DNA of 35,358 nt from Clostridiales bacterium (lineage in GTDB: Bacteria > Bacillota > Clostridia > Oscillospirales > Oscillospiraceae), in contig JALERU010000015.1 in assembly GCA_022764045.1 (NCBI GenBank), positions 1-35,358 of the forward strand. The letters run 5' to 3'. The translations under genes and the position numbers were made by a program. This document shows, piece after piece, positions 24,625 through 32,379 of this stretch. Each line of letters begins with the position of its first letter. The first letter of the stretch is position 1. The notes under the pieces were generated by a model, which saw only the letters and a program-made list of their open reading frames with translations, did not search any database and was not told the origin of the DNA.

Positions 24625-25365
24625 ATGAACGGGAAACAACGCAGCCGGCTCCTGTGGGCCGCCTGGGTGGTGGCCTTTGCCCTGGCGGTCTCCGCCGCTT
24701 GGGTCATCTGGTCGGGAGAAGAGGAGGCGGCCCAGACCACGGCGGCCCTGCCACCCAAGGGATACATTGCCCTGACTTTTGACGACGGCCCCTGGCCCAA
24801 AACCACCGAAGCCCTGCTGGACGGCCTGGCCCAGCGGGGGGTGAAGGCCACCTTTTTCCTGGTGGGGGAGCAGGTGGCCGACCATCCGGACACGGTGAAG
24901 CGTATGGAAGACGAGGGCCATCAGATCGGCCTGCACACCTGGCACCATGTCCCCCTGAAGGGCATGACCCGGGAGGAGATCTGCGCCCAGCTGAACAAAA
25001 CCCGCCAGACCCTCCAAGCCCTGGTGGGCCCGGAGGACTTTATGCTCCGCCCCCCTTACGGCTTTGTGGATGAGACCCTGGAGCACTGGGCCCAGGCCCC
25101 CATCATCTGCTGGTCGGTGGACACCGAGGACTGGAAGAGCAAAAACGTGGACGCCATCGTCCAGGTGGTCACCCAGCAGGCCGGGGATGGGGACATCATT
25201 TTAATGCACGATATCTTTGAAACCTCGGTCACAGCGGCCCTCACCTGTGTGGACCGCTTGCTGGAGGAAGGCTATTACCTGGTCACCGTGGAGGACCTTT
25301 TCGCCCTCCGGGGAGAGAGCCCCCAGGCGGGGCAGGTCTATTCCAGTCTGCCCGAGGAGCCGTGA
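24625..25365 (+). CDS. Membrane-anchored polysaccharide deacetylase (NodB domain, CE4)
   Basis: The 246-residue protein has an N-terminal membrane segment (about 9-29) and a NodB domain with TFDDGP (D53, D54), HTWHH (metal ligands H103 and H107), RPPYG (R141), WSVDTEDW and LMHD. These enzymes remove N-acetyl groups from peptidoglycan or similar polymers outside the cell. Next to spoIID, a role in spore or cell-wall peptidoglycan is plausible (inference). ATG 24625 follows AAGGAGGGG. The bases before it include an imperfect inverted repeat around GGCATAC. Confidence 0.92.
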   Translation: MNGKQRSRLLWAAWVVAFALAVSAAWVIWSGEEEAAQTTAALPPKGYIALTFDDGPWPKTTEALLDGLAQRGVKATFFLVGEQVADHPDTVKRMEDEGHQIGLHTWHHVPLKGMTREEICAQLNKTRQTLQALVGPEDFMLRPPYGFVDETLEHWAQAPIICWSVDTEDWKSKNVDAIVQVVTQQAGDGDIILMHDIFETSVTAALTCVDRLLEEGYYLVTVEDLFALRGESPQAGQVYSSLPEEP

Positions 25366-25401
25366 CCCCATCCGCCCCAAGGAAAAGGAGGAAAGAACAT
25401 C

Positions 25402-26388
25402 ATGAAAAAAATCGTTGGCGTGGCCCTGCTTCTGGTGGTGGCCCTCTTCACCCTGCCCTTCCTGTTCCGGCAGGGCCAGGACTCCGACCAGAACCCGGAG
25501 CCCACCGCCCAGGAGGAGCTCACCCTTCCCGCCAGCGGCCACACCCTGCGCATCCAGGGGGGCGACGGCCAGGTGACGGAAATGGACCTGAACGAATACC
25601 TCTGGGGGGTGGTGGCCGCCGAGATGCCTGCCTCCTTCTCCCAGGAGGCCCTGAAGGCCCAGGCCGTGGCCGCCCGTACATACGCCCTCCACCGGGGCCC
25701 CACCCAGAACCATCCCGACGCCGACCTGTGCACCGACTACGCCTGCTGCCAGGCCTGGATCGCCAAGGACACCGCCCAGGGCAACTGGGGGGACAACGCC
25801 CTGGCCTACACCAATAAAATCACCACCGCCGTGGCCGACACCGGCAACCAGGTGATCCTCTACAACGGCCAGCTCATCGACGCCGTCTTCCACTCCTCCT
25901 CCGCCTCGGCCACCCAGGACGCCGTGGAGGTCTGGGGCAACAGCGTGCCCTATCTCCAGAGCGTGGACTCCCCCGAGGGGGAGGGGGTGCCCAACTACCA
26001 GAGCGAGGTCACCATGACCGCCCAGGAGTTTAAGGATGCCTTCTTAGCCGCCCACGCCGAGGCGGTGCTGGAGGGGGACCCCGCCGCCTGGATCGGCGAG
26101 ATCCAGCGCACCGATGGCGGTAGCGTCCACACCATCACCATCGGCGGGGTCACCGTCACCGGGGCCCAGGCCCGGCAGATCTTCTCCCTGCGCTCGGCCA
26201 CCTTTGACGTGAGCTGTTCGGGGGATACCTTCACCTTCGCCGTCACCGGCTTCGGCCACGGGGTGGGCATGAGCCAATACGGCGCCGACACCATGGCCAA
26301 GGCGGGGAAAACCTATCAGGAGATTCTTCTCCACTACTACACCGACGTCACTGTGGCCGAGTGCCCGGCGGACGTTTTCAAGAACTAA
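25402..26388 (+). CDS. spoIID: Stage II sporulation protein D (peptidoglycan lytic transglycosylase)
   Basis: SpoIID cleaves glycan strands, with SpoIIM and SpoIIP, during engulfment of the forespore. The 328-residue protein has a membrane segment at 4-22 and the SpoIID domain: EYLWGVVAAEMPASF with the probable catalytic Glu (E74), ALKAQAVAARTYAL, HSSSASATQDAVEVWG, LRSATF and GFGHGVGMSQYGA near the end. AAAGGAGG precedes ATG 25402. It follows the deacetylase by 36 bases and ends at a strong terminator, so the two probably form one unit. Its presence implies endospore formation, unless it is a vegetative SpoIID/LytB paralogue. Confidence 0.9.
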   Translation: MKKIVGVALLLVVALFTLPFLFRQGQDSDQNPEPTAQEELTLPASGHTLRIQGGDGQVTEMDLNEYLWGVVAAEMPASFSQEALKAQAVAARTYALHRGPTQNHPDADLCTDYACCQAWIAKDTAQGNWGDNALAYTNKITTAVADTGNQVILYNGQLIDAVFHSSSASATQDAVEVWGNSVPYLQSVDSPEGEGVPNYQSEVTMTAQEFKDAFLAAHAEAVLEGDPAAWIGEIQRTDGGSVHTITIGGVTVTGAQARQIFSLRSATFDVSCSGDTFTFAVTGFGHGVGMSQYGADTMAKAGKTYQEILLHYYTDVTVAECPADVFKN

Positions 26389-26392
26389 GTGT

Positions 26393-26420
26393 AAAAGGCG
26401 GCCAGTCGGCCGCCTTTTTT
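26393..26420 (+). terminator. spoIID terminator
   Basis: AAAGGCGGCC-AGTC-GGCCGCCTTTTTT, a perfect stem with a six-T run. Confidence 0.92.
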
Positions 26421-26438
26421 ATGAGGTAGAATTTATCG

Positions 26439-26467
26439 TTGTATTTTACGAAGAATTTTGCTACAAT
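26439..26467 (+). promoter_or_regulatory. Promoter/operator of the toxin-antitoxin pair
   Basis: TTGTAT (26439-26444), 17-base spacer, TACAAT (26462-26467). TTGTA and TACAA form an inverted repeat across the promoter, a plausible antitoxin binding site. Confidence 0.65.
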
Positions 26468-26494
26468 ATAGGCAGAACGAAAGGGGGTGCCACC

Positions 26495-26761
26495 ATGCCG
26501 AATATCAAGCCGGTTTCCGACCTGCGCAACTATGGCGAGGTCCTCCGGGACGTGGCCATCGGCCAGCCCGTGTTCCTGACCAAAAACGGCTACGGCCGCT
26601 ACGCCGTCCTGGATATTGAAGAGTACCGGGAATACGAACTGCTGAAAGCCCGGACCAAGCTCCTGGCGGAAGTTGAAAAGGGCCGCCGCTCCGGGGAGGA
26701 GGAGGGCTGGATTCCCGCCGAGGACGTATTAACTTACTTTGAGGAGAAATACCATGATTAA
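26495..26761 (+). CDS. Phd/YefM-family antitoxin
   Basis: The 88-residue protein has the Phd/YefM N-terminal fold: NIKPVSDLRNYGEVLRDV, then GQPVFLTKNGYGRYAVLDIEEY, which forms the DNA-binding dimer. The C-terminal helix and acidic tail would wrap the toxin. AAGGGGGTG precedes ATG 26495. It overlaps the toxin gene by 8 bases, the usual arrangement for autoregulated pairs. Confidence 0.88.
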   Translation: MPNIKPVSDLRNYGEVLRDVAIGQPVFLTKNGYGRYAVLDIEEYREYELLKARTKLLAEVEKGRRSGEEEGWIPAEDVLTYFEEKYHD

Positions 26762-27080
26762 ACTTGTCTACTCCATCGCCGCCCGCGGGGACTTGGAGGA
26801 GATCGGTGACTATATCATGGGCCAACTCCATAACCCCACAGCGGCGCTGCGGGTGATTCGACAGATTTACCAGGACGCGGAGCGACTGCGAACCTTTCCG
26901 GAGATGGGCGCTCCCCTGAACCGGGAGGGGGACGGTTTTCCCTATCGCTACTTGGTCAGCGGGAACTATCTGGTTTTTTACCATGTGGAAAAGGAGCAGG
27001 TGCACGTTGACCGGGTGCTCTATGGCCGCCGAGACTATGCCGGTCTTCTGGTTGACGGCGAATTGCTGCCCGAAAACTAA
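26754..27080 (+). CDS. RelE/ParE-family toxin
   Basis: The 108-residue protein fits the RelE/ParE fold: VYSIAARGDLEEIGDYI helix, LRTFPEMGAPL, the central YRYLVSGNYLVFYHVE strands and VHVDRVLYGRRDY at the C-terminus. ATG 26754 lies inside the antitoxin gene with GAGGAG 5 bases before it. Sequence alone does not say whether the target is ribosome-bound mRNA (RelE) or gyrase (ParE). It is followed by its own terminator. Confidence 0.87.
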   Translation: MIKLVYSIAARGDLEEIGDYIMGQLHNPTAALRVIRQIYQDAERLRTFPEMGAPLNREGDGFPYRYLVSGNYLVFYHVEKEQVHVDRVLYGRRDYAGLLVDGELLPEN

Positions 27081-27089
27081 GCTATCTTG

Positions 27090-27121
27090 TCCCAGCCGCG
27101 GTAAGCGGCTGGGGCTTTTTT
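27090..27121 (+). terminator. Terminator after the toxin gene
   Basis: CCCAGCCGC-GGTAA-GCGGCTGGG followed by GCTTTTTT. Confidence 0.9.
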
Positions 27122-27173
27122 GCTCCAAAGCCTTGCCAAACCCGGCCAGCACAGTGTAAGATAATGTCTATTG

Positions 27174-27254
27174 AATAAACCGCTATGCGGTTTATTCGCG
27201 CGGCGTATGCCGCGCAAAACCCTTGCACTTGAACAAGGCCATTTGGCCTTGTTC
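27174..27254. repeat. Multi-hairpin cluster between the toxin and HAD genes
   Basis: Three perfect palindromes: AATAAACCGC-TAT-GCGGTTTATT (27174-27196), GCGCGGC-GTAT-GCCGCGC (27198-27215) and GAACAAGGCC-ATTT-GGCCTTGTTC (27231-27254). The architecture recalls the cluster before divIVA, without shared arm sequence. It lies about 40 bases before the HAD gene start. Confidence 0.8.
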
Positions 27255-27296
27255 AGTACGCATTAATATAACAGAAAAACCTTGGAGGGACCCACC

Positions 27297-27995
27297 ATGA
27301 TCAAAGCCTTACTCTGGGACTTAGACAACACCCTGCTGGACTTCCCCACCGCCGAGCGGGAGGCCCTGCGGGGGGCCTTTGCCACCTTCGGCCTGGGGCC
27401 CTGCCCCGATGATCTGGTGGCCCGATATTCTGTGCTGAACGCCGGCTATTGGAAGCGCCTGGAGCAGGGAGAGATCACCAAGGCCTGGCTGCTGCCCGAG
27501 CGGTTCCGGGACTTTTTTCACCGGGAGGGCATCGACTTCACCGACTACGACGCCTTCAACGCCGAGTACCAGTGGCGGCTGGGGGGAGTGGTGGCCTTTC
27601 ACGACCACAGCGACCAGCTCCTGCGGGATTTGCGGGGCAAGGTGAAGCAGTACCTGGTCACCAACGGCTCCCGGGTGACCCAGGAGCGCAAGCTGATCCG
27701 GTCGGGCCTGGGGGAGCTGCTGGACGGGGTGTTCATCTCGGAGCTGGTGGGGGCGGAAAAGCCCAGCCTGGACTTCTTCCGCCCGGTGCTGGAGGCCATC
27801 GGCCCCTATGACAGGGAGGAGCTCCTCCTCATCGGCGACTCCCTCACCAGCGATATGGCGGGGGGCAACCGGGCGGGCATCCCCTGCTGTTGGTACAACC
27901 CCAAGGGAGCGCCCATCCCCCCAGGCTATGACATTCGCTATGATATCCGCGACCTGAACCAGGTGCGGGAGATTGTGGCGCAGAGCGGCATATAA
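27297..27995 (+). CDS. YjjG-like HAD-superfamily phosphatase
   Basis: The 232-residue protein has HAD motif I DLDNT (D8, D10), motif II TNGS, the lysine of GAEKPSLDFF and motif IV IGDSLTSDMAGG. The alpha-helical cap and overall pattern match YjjG/YfnB pyrimidine 5'-nucleotidases, which act as house-cleaning enzymes on abnormal nucleotides; the substrate assignment is inference. ATG 27297 follows TTGGAGGGA; a TTG start 15 bases earlier is less likely. Confidence 0.87.
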   Translation: MIKALLWDLDNTLLDFPTAEREALRGAFATFGLGPCPDDLVARYSVLNAGYWKRLEQGEITKAWLLPERFRDFFHREGIDFTDYDAFNAEYQWRLGGVVAFHDHSDQLLRDLRGKVKQYLVTNGSRVTQERKLIRSGLGELLDGVFISELVGAEKPSLDFFRPVLEAIGPYDREELLLIGDSLTSDMAGGNRAGIPCCWYNPKGAPIPPGYDIRYDIRDLNQVREIVAQSGI

Positions 27996-27996
27996 C

Positions 27997-28027
27997 AAAA
28001 AAGACCTCCCACGGGAGGTCTTTTTTT
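27997..28027. terminator. Bidirectional terminator between convergent genes
   Basis: AAAAGACCTCCC-ACG-GGGAGGTCTTTT type stem with A and T runs on both flanks, between the YjjG-like gene (+) and the anti-sigma gene (-). Confidence 0.92.
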
Positions 28028-28035
28028 GGTTGGGG

Positions 28036-29160
28036 TCAAGAAAAATAGAAGGTCTGGTTACCTACCTGGACACCGGCTACTTGGTCGGGATCGAGAATCT
28101 TGTCAAACTGGGTAAAGATGTGCAGATCGTAGTTCTCCCCGTTGAAGGAAGCGCCGGCGGAATAGGTTTTTAGGCCGTCCTTTTCCAGGGGGAGGACGGT
28201 CCCGTCCTGGTAGATCAGAGAGACGGGCGGATAGTCGAAGCCGAAGGGCGAATTCTCAACAGGTCCGGTGCCGTATTTCCCGAAAACCGACAGGGAGAGA
28301 GGGGTCAGGCTGATGCGCTCATAGGGATAAGACATGCCCTGCCAAAGGATGGGCTCCGACAAAGAAATACTGCGCCCGGCCTCAATGGAGCGGAACGTCC
28401 AGGAGAGGTTCCAGCTGCCCTCTACGACGGGAACAAAGGTGGGGTGGTCAGGATCTCCCGGCGTGTCTTCATAATACCCCAGATTGCCCAGCGACAGGGT
28501 CAGCTTCCCTGGCTGCAAAGCCTGGTTGACATCATAGGCATAGACCATGGACAGGGCGTGGTGCTCGTCAAGGACCTCCAACCGCCCGCCGCCGCCAGCG
28601 TGGTTCACGGAGTGGCCCTGGACAGAGATTTCCAGGGATGGCCCATTTTGCCACTGCAAGTAGTGTTCGTCATACAGAGAGACCTGTTCTGGGGTCTCGA
28701 TCTCATAGAGAACGTAAACACCATTGGCGTCGGCTACCGTCTGTTTTACGGTGATGGTCAGGCCGTGTCTGCTTACGGCGCAGTCCGAGAGAACGCCTGC
28801 GTCCTGGATGAGAGGGGCGGATTCCTCGGTGATCCCAAAGTGCGCCATAAAGGCCTCATGCAGCCCCTGGTGGCCGGTAATGGCCATGGCCGACACCGCC
28901 AAGCACACCAGCACGGCGGCGATGGCAATGGGGAACCGGTGAAGGCGCCGGCGGCGGGGCTGGGTTTCTACTTTTTGCCGGGCCTGGAGGTCCGCCCAGC
29001 CGGCGTCCGTGTCAAAGGCCGCCGCGCCGCTCCGGCGATCCAGCTCCTCCAGAATGGCCCGGATGGCCTCCTGGTCGCCGGTCTCCTGGTCCAGCAGGGC
29101 CTCCATGGCCTGGATCAGGTCCTCGTCGGTGGTCTCAGGTGGAATGTTATGCTTTTTCAT
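28036..29160 (-). CDS. Membrane anti-sigma-like protein (DUF4179-type)
   Basis: The 374-residue protein has an acidic helical N-terminal cytosolic part (about 1-70), one membrane segment (about 76-95) and a large beta-rich extracytoplasmic region. This layout matches DUF4179 proteins encoded after ECF sigma factors in Clostridia, which are thought to act as anti-sigma factors. Its start (ATG 29160, GAAGGAGGG upstream) overlaps the end of the sigma gene by 14 bases, so the pair is coupled. No zinc-binding anti-sigma motif (HxxxCxxC) is visible, so the exact binding mode is unknown. Confidence 0.75.
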   Translation of the reverse strand: MKKHNIPPETTDEDLIQAMEALLDQETGDQEAIRAILEELDRRSGAAAFDTDAGWADLQARQKVETQPRRRRLHRFPIAIAAVLVCLAVSAMAITGHQGLHEAFMAHFGITEESAPLIQDAGVLSDCAVSRHGLTITVKQTVADANGVYVLYEIETPEQVSLYDEHYLQWQNGPSLEISVQGHSVNHAGGGGRLEVLDEHHALSMVYAYDVNQALQPGKLTLSLGNLGYYEDTPGDPDHPTFVPVVEGSWNLSWTFRSIEAGRSISLSEPILWQGMSYPYERISLTPLSLSVFGKYGTGPVENSPFGFDYPPVSLIYQDGTVLPLEKDGLKTYSAGASFNGENYDLHIFTQFDKILDPDQVAGVQVGNQTFYFS

Positions 29161-29662
29161 GGGGTATCCCTCCTTCTGTCGGGGTGAGGTAGTGCTTGCA
29201 CCGCTGCCGGGCCCGATAGAGCCAGGTGCCGCAGGTGGCCGGGGGGACGTTCAGGCGGCGGCTTATCTCCTGGTAGCTCAGGCCCTCTTCGTAGGCCATT
29301 TTTAGCAGCTCCTTGTCCCGCTGGCTCAGCTGCCGGGGGAGGATCTCGTCCAGGCTCTCCCCTGCCCGCCGGTCGGGAGCAGCCAGCCAGGCCAGCGCCT
29401 GGTCGGGGACCTCGTGCTGGGCCCGGGCAGCCCGGCGGTCAAATGCATGGCCCAGCTTGTGGCGGAGGGTGACCATCAGCCAGCCGCCGGGATTGGGGTG
29501 GTCCTTCATGGCCTCCCCCTTGTCCAGCAGGGTCAGAAAGACCTCCTGGGTCAGGTCGTAGGCCATCTCCGGGTCCTGGAGCCGGTATTTGGCGATGCGG
29601 TACAAGTCGGGGGCGTATTGGATGTAGAGTTGGTGGACCCAGTCGTCCTTGGGTTTGGACAA
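29147..29662 (-). CDS. ECF-type RNA polymerase sigma factor
   Basis: The 171-residue protein has sigma region 2 (LYRIAKYRLQDPEMAYDLTQ... VFLTLL; about 20-46, followed by GGWLMVTLRHKL) and region 4 (LSQRDKELLKMAYEEGLSYQ... ISRRLNVPPATCGTWLYRAR). It should recruit polymerase to its own regulon under control of the following membrane protein. Start is TTG 29662, preceded by AAAGGAGGTGATC, a complete match to the anti-Shine-Dalgarno; no upstream ATG competes. I could not identify a safe autoregulated promoter in 29665-29780. Confidence 0.9.
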   Translation of the reverse strand: MSKPKDDWVHQLYIQYAPDLYRIAKYRLQDPEMAYDLTQEVFLTLLDKGEAMKDHPNPGGWLMVTLRHKLGHAFDRRAARAQHEVPDQALAWLAAPDRRAGESLDEILPRQLSQRDKELLKMAYEEGLSYQEISRRLNVPPATCGTWLYRARQRCKHYLTPTEGGIPHEKA

Positions 29663-29779
29663 GGGATCACCTCCTTTGTTTGATTGGGTACCCGTTCACT
29701 ATAGTTATCCGGCCGGGTGGGGGGATTCTTTCAAAAAGTTTTGGAGGTGGGGGAATTTTTTTCGGGGGTGGGGCTGTTT

Positions 29780-30027
29780 CCTACGCCGTGGAATCCTCAA
29801 CGCACGCCCTCATCCGACCCGGCCCCTACGGGTCCGGCCCACCTTCCCCCCCCAGGGGAAGGCGATTGGCAAACCCTGTGGGGTTTATGTAGAAAACTAT
29901 CGTAGTTAATAACTCCAACGTCCCGAAATAGCGTAGGCTTCCCCTTGGGGGGAAGCTGTCAGCGCAGCTGACTGATGAGGGGGCGATACGGAGTATCGGT
30001 GGGTAGAAGAATTCCGTTGCCACCTTA
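29780..30027 (-). repeat. Family A structured intergenic repeat, copy A7a
   Basis: Full-length minus-oriented copy upstream of the sigma gene. In its own sense it has GTCAGC-TGC-GCTGAC and the long CCGGACCC-GTA-GGGGCCGG hairpin. It is directly adjacent to A7b, a tandem of two nearly identical units. Confidence 0.92.
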
Positions 30028-30028
30028 G

Positions 30029-30284
30029 GCCGGTGGGACTATTACCAACGCCGAGAAACCCTCAACGCACGCCCTCATCCGACCCGGCCCCTACGGGTCC
30101 GGCCCACCTTCCCCCCCAGGGGAAGGCGATTGGCAAACCCTGTGTAGCTTATTGTAGAAAACTACCGCAGCAAAAACCCCAACGTACCGAAATAGCGTAG
30201 GCTTCCCCTCGGGGGGAAGCTGTCAGCGGAGCTGACTGATGAGGGGGCGATGTGGAATACCGGCGGGTAGAAGCACACCGCCCC
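30029..30284 (-). repeat. Family A structured intergenic repeat, copy A7b
   Basis: Second full-length unit of the tandem, with GTCAGC-TCC-GCTGAC and the same long fourth hairpin as A7a and A5b. Differences from A7a are concentrated in the AT-rich centre between the GCTTCCCC and CCTTCCCC hairpins. Confidence 0.92.
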
Positions 30285-30294
30285 TCCCCCAAAC

Positions 30295-30336
30295 AAAAAC
30301 CGCCGCGACAGAATCCGTGTCCTGTCGCGGCGGTTG
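30295..30336 (-). terminator. metG terminator
   Basis: AACCGCCGCGACAG/CTGTCGCGGCGGTT 14-bp stem with a 10-base loop. On the minus strand it is followed by TTTGTTT, 14 bases after the metG stop. Confidence 0.9.
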
Positions 30337-30349
30337 TGGGTTTATTTTC

Positions 30350-32335
30350 TCAGCAGAGCTTTGCCCCGGCGGGGATGGCGTCGTCCAGCATAAGCAAGTT
30401 CAGCCTCTCTTCCCCATCCTCCTTGTGAACGGCGGAGAGGAGCATCCCCTGGGATTCCTGGCCCATCATCTTCCGGGCGGGCAGGTTCACGATGGCCACC
30501 AGGGTCTTGCCCACCAGGTCCTCGGGCTTATAGTACATGGCGATGCCCGAGAGGATCTGCCGGTCGGTGCCGGTGCCGTCGTCCAGGGTGAATTTTAAGA
30601 GCTTCTTGGACTTTTTCACCGGCTCGCAGGCCTTCACCTTCACCACCCGGAAGTCAGACTTGGCGAAGGTGTCGAAGTCCACTTCCTCCTCCCAGGGCTC
30701 CAGCTCGATGGCGGGCTGGGCGGGCGCGGCGGCGGCGAGCCGGATGGCCTCCAGCTCGGCCAGGGCCTTGTCCATGTCGATGCGGGGGAAGAGGTTCTCC
30801 CCCTTGGTGACGGCCATGGTCTCCTCCCGGCTGCCCCACAGGGCGGCGGAGTCCCAGGTGCGGCAGGCGTCGCAGGTGCCGATCTGGGCGAAGAGCTTGT
30901 CGCAGGAGGTGGGGATGAAGGGGGTCAGGAGGATGCCGCAGATGCGGGTAGCCTCCAGTAGGTTATACAGGACGTGGGCCAGGCGGGGGCCGTTGGCGTC
31001 CATGTCCTTGGCCAGGGCCCAGGGCATGGACTCGTCAATGTATTTGTTGGCCCGCTGAATGACCTTGAAGATCTCCTCCAGGGCCTTGTGGGGGGCGCAG
31101 GACTCCATGTTGGCCTCATAGCGGTCCCGCAGGCCGGAGGCTAGGGTGATGAGCTCGGTGTCATAGGCCTCGGGGGTCTCCCAGCTCTTGCAGCCGGCGG
31201 GCAGGGTGCCGCCGAAGTATTTCTGCACCATGGCGGTGGTCCGGCTGACCAGGTTGCCCAGGTCGTTGGCCAGGTCCACGTTGATGGTGTTAATGAGCAG
31301 CTCGTTGGAGAAATTGCCGTCGGAGCCGAAGGGGAAGGTGCGCATCAGGAAGAACCGCAGGGCGTCCACCCCAAACTTCTCCGCCAGCACATAGGGGTCC
31401 ACCACATTGCCCTTGGATTTGGACATCTTGCCGCCGTCCAGCAGCAGCCAGCCGTGGCCGAAGACGTGCTTGGGCAGGGGCATCTCCATGCTCATGAGCA
31501 TGGCCGGCCAGATGATGGAGTGGAAGCGGACGATCTCTTTCCCCACGAAGTGGTAGTCGGCGGGCCAGTAGTGGTCGTAGTCGTCGTACTTGTTGTTGTA
31601 CAAGCCCAGGGCGGTGGTGTAGTTAAACAGGGCGTCCACCCACACGTAAACCACATGGCTGGGGTCGAAGTCCACGGGGACCCCCCAGGAGAAGGAGGTC
31701 CGGGAGACGCACAGGTCCTCCAGGCCGGGCTTGATGAAGTTGTTCACCATCTCGTGGACCCGGGAGCGGGGCTGGAGGAAGTCGGTGTTTTCCAGCAGGT
31801 CCTGGACGGGCTGGGCGTACTTGGACAGCCGGAAGAAATAGGCCTCTTCCTCGGCGTCCTGGACTTCTCTTCCGCAGTCGGGACACTTGCCGTCCACCAG
31901 CTGGCTGTCGGTCCAGAAGGACTCGCAGGGCTTACAATATTTGCCCACGTACTTGCCCTTGTAAATGTCGCCCTTTTCATACATTTTCTTAAAGATTTTC
32001 TGAATGGCGGCCACATGATAGTCGTCGGTGGTGCGGATGAACCGGTCGTTGGAAATGTTCATGAGCTTCCACAGGTCCAGCACGCCCTTTTCCCCGGTGA
32101 CGATGTTGTCCACGAACGCCTGGGGGGTGACGCCGGCCTCAGTGGCCTTGTCCTCGATCTTCTGGCCGTGCTCGTCGGTGCCGGTGAGGAACATGACGTC
32201 GCAGCCCTGGAGGCGCTTGTACCGGGCCATGGCGTCGGTGGCTACCGTGCAATAGGTGTGGCCGATGTGGAGCTTGTCCGAGGGGTAGTAGATGGGGGTG
32301 GTGATATAAAACTTTTTCTTTTGTTCTCTTTCCAT
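30350..32335 (-). CDS. metG: Methionyl-tRNA synthetase
   Basis: Charges initiator and elongator tRNA-Met. The 661-residue class I enzyme has HIGH (HIGH, 23-26), the zinc-knuckle cysteines YCKPC and KCPDC (about 133-157) and KMSKS intact (303-307). An anticodon-binding helical domain follows, then a C-terminal tRNA-binding OB-fold domain (from about 555: DFDTFAKSDFRVVKVKACEP). Length and layout are normal for the Firmicute form. ATG 32335 is preceded by TTGGAGG. It lies 44 bases after the membrane-protein gene on the same strand and is probably co-transcribed with it. Confidence 0.98.
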   Translation of the reverse strand: MEREQKKKFYITTPIYYPSDKLHIGHTYCTVATDAMARYKRLQGCDVMFLTGTDEHGQKIEDKATEAGVTPQAFVDNIVTGEKGVLDLWKLMNISNDRFIRTTDDYHVAAIQKIFKKMYEKGDIYKGKYVGKYCKPCESFWTDSQLVDGKCPDCGREVQDAEEEAYFFRLSKYAQPVQDLLENTDFLQPRSRVHEMVNNFIKPGLEDLCVSRTSFSWGVPVDFDPSHVVYVWVDALFNYTTALGLYNNKYDDYDHYWPADYHFVGKEIVRFHSIIWPAMLMSMEMPLPKHVFGHGWLLLDGGKMSKSKGNVVDPYVLAEKFGVDALRFFLMRTFPFGSDGNFSNELLINTINVDLANDLGNLVSRTTAMVQKYFGGTLPAGCKSWETPEAYDTELITLASGLRDRYEANMESCAPHKALEEIFKVIQRANKYIDESMPWALAKDMDANGPRLAHVLYNLLEATRICGILLTPFIPTSCDKLFAQIGTCDACRTWDSAALWGSREETMAVTKGENLFPRIDMDKALAELEAIRLAAAAPAQPAIELEPWEEEVDFDTFAKSDFRVVKVKACEPVKKSKKLLKFTLDDGTGTDRQILSGIAMYYKPEDLVGKTLVAIVNLPARKMMGQESQGMLLSAVHKEDGEERLNLLMLDDAIPAGAKLC

Positions 32336-32379
32336 ATTACGTTGACCTCCAAGCGCCCCGGGGGCGCGTTTGTATGGGA

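Noticed and set aside
29663-29680. Remnant of a 16S rRNA 3' end on the + strand (GGATCACCTCCTTT)
   Set aside because: The match is confined to the anti-Shine-Dalgarno complement and is fully explained by the sigma gene's ribosome binding site on the other strand; no further 16S sequence flanks it.
29780-30284. CRISPR-like array at the tandem family A copies
   Set aside because: There are only two ~250-bp units with no short direct repeats alternating with unique spacers, and no cas genes.
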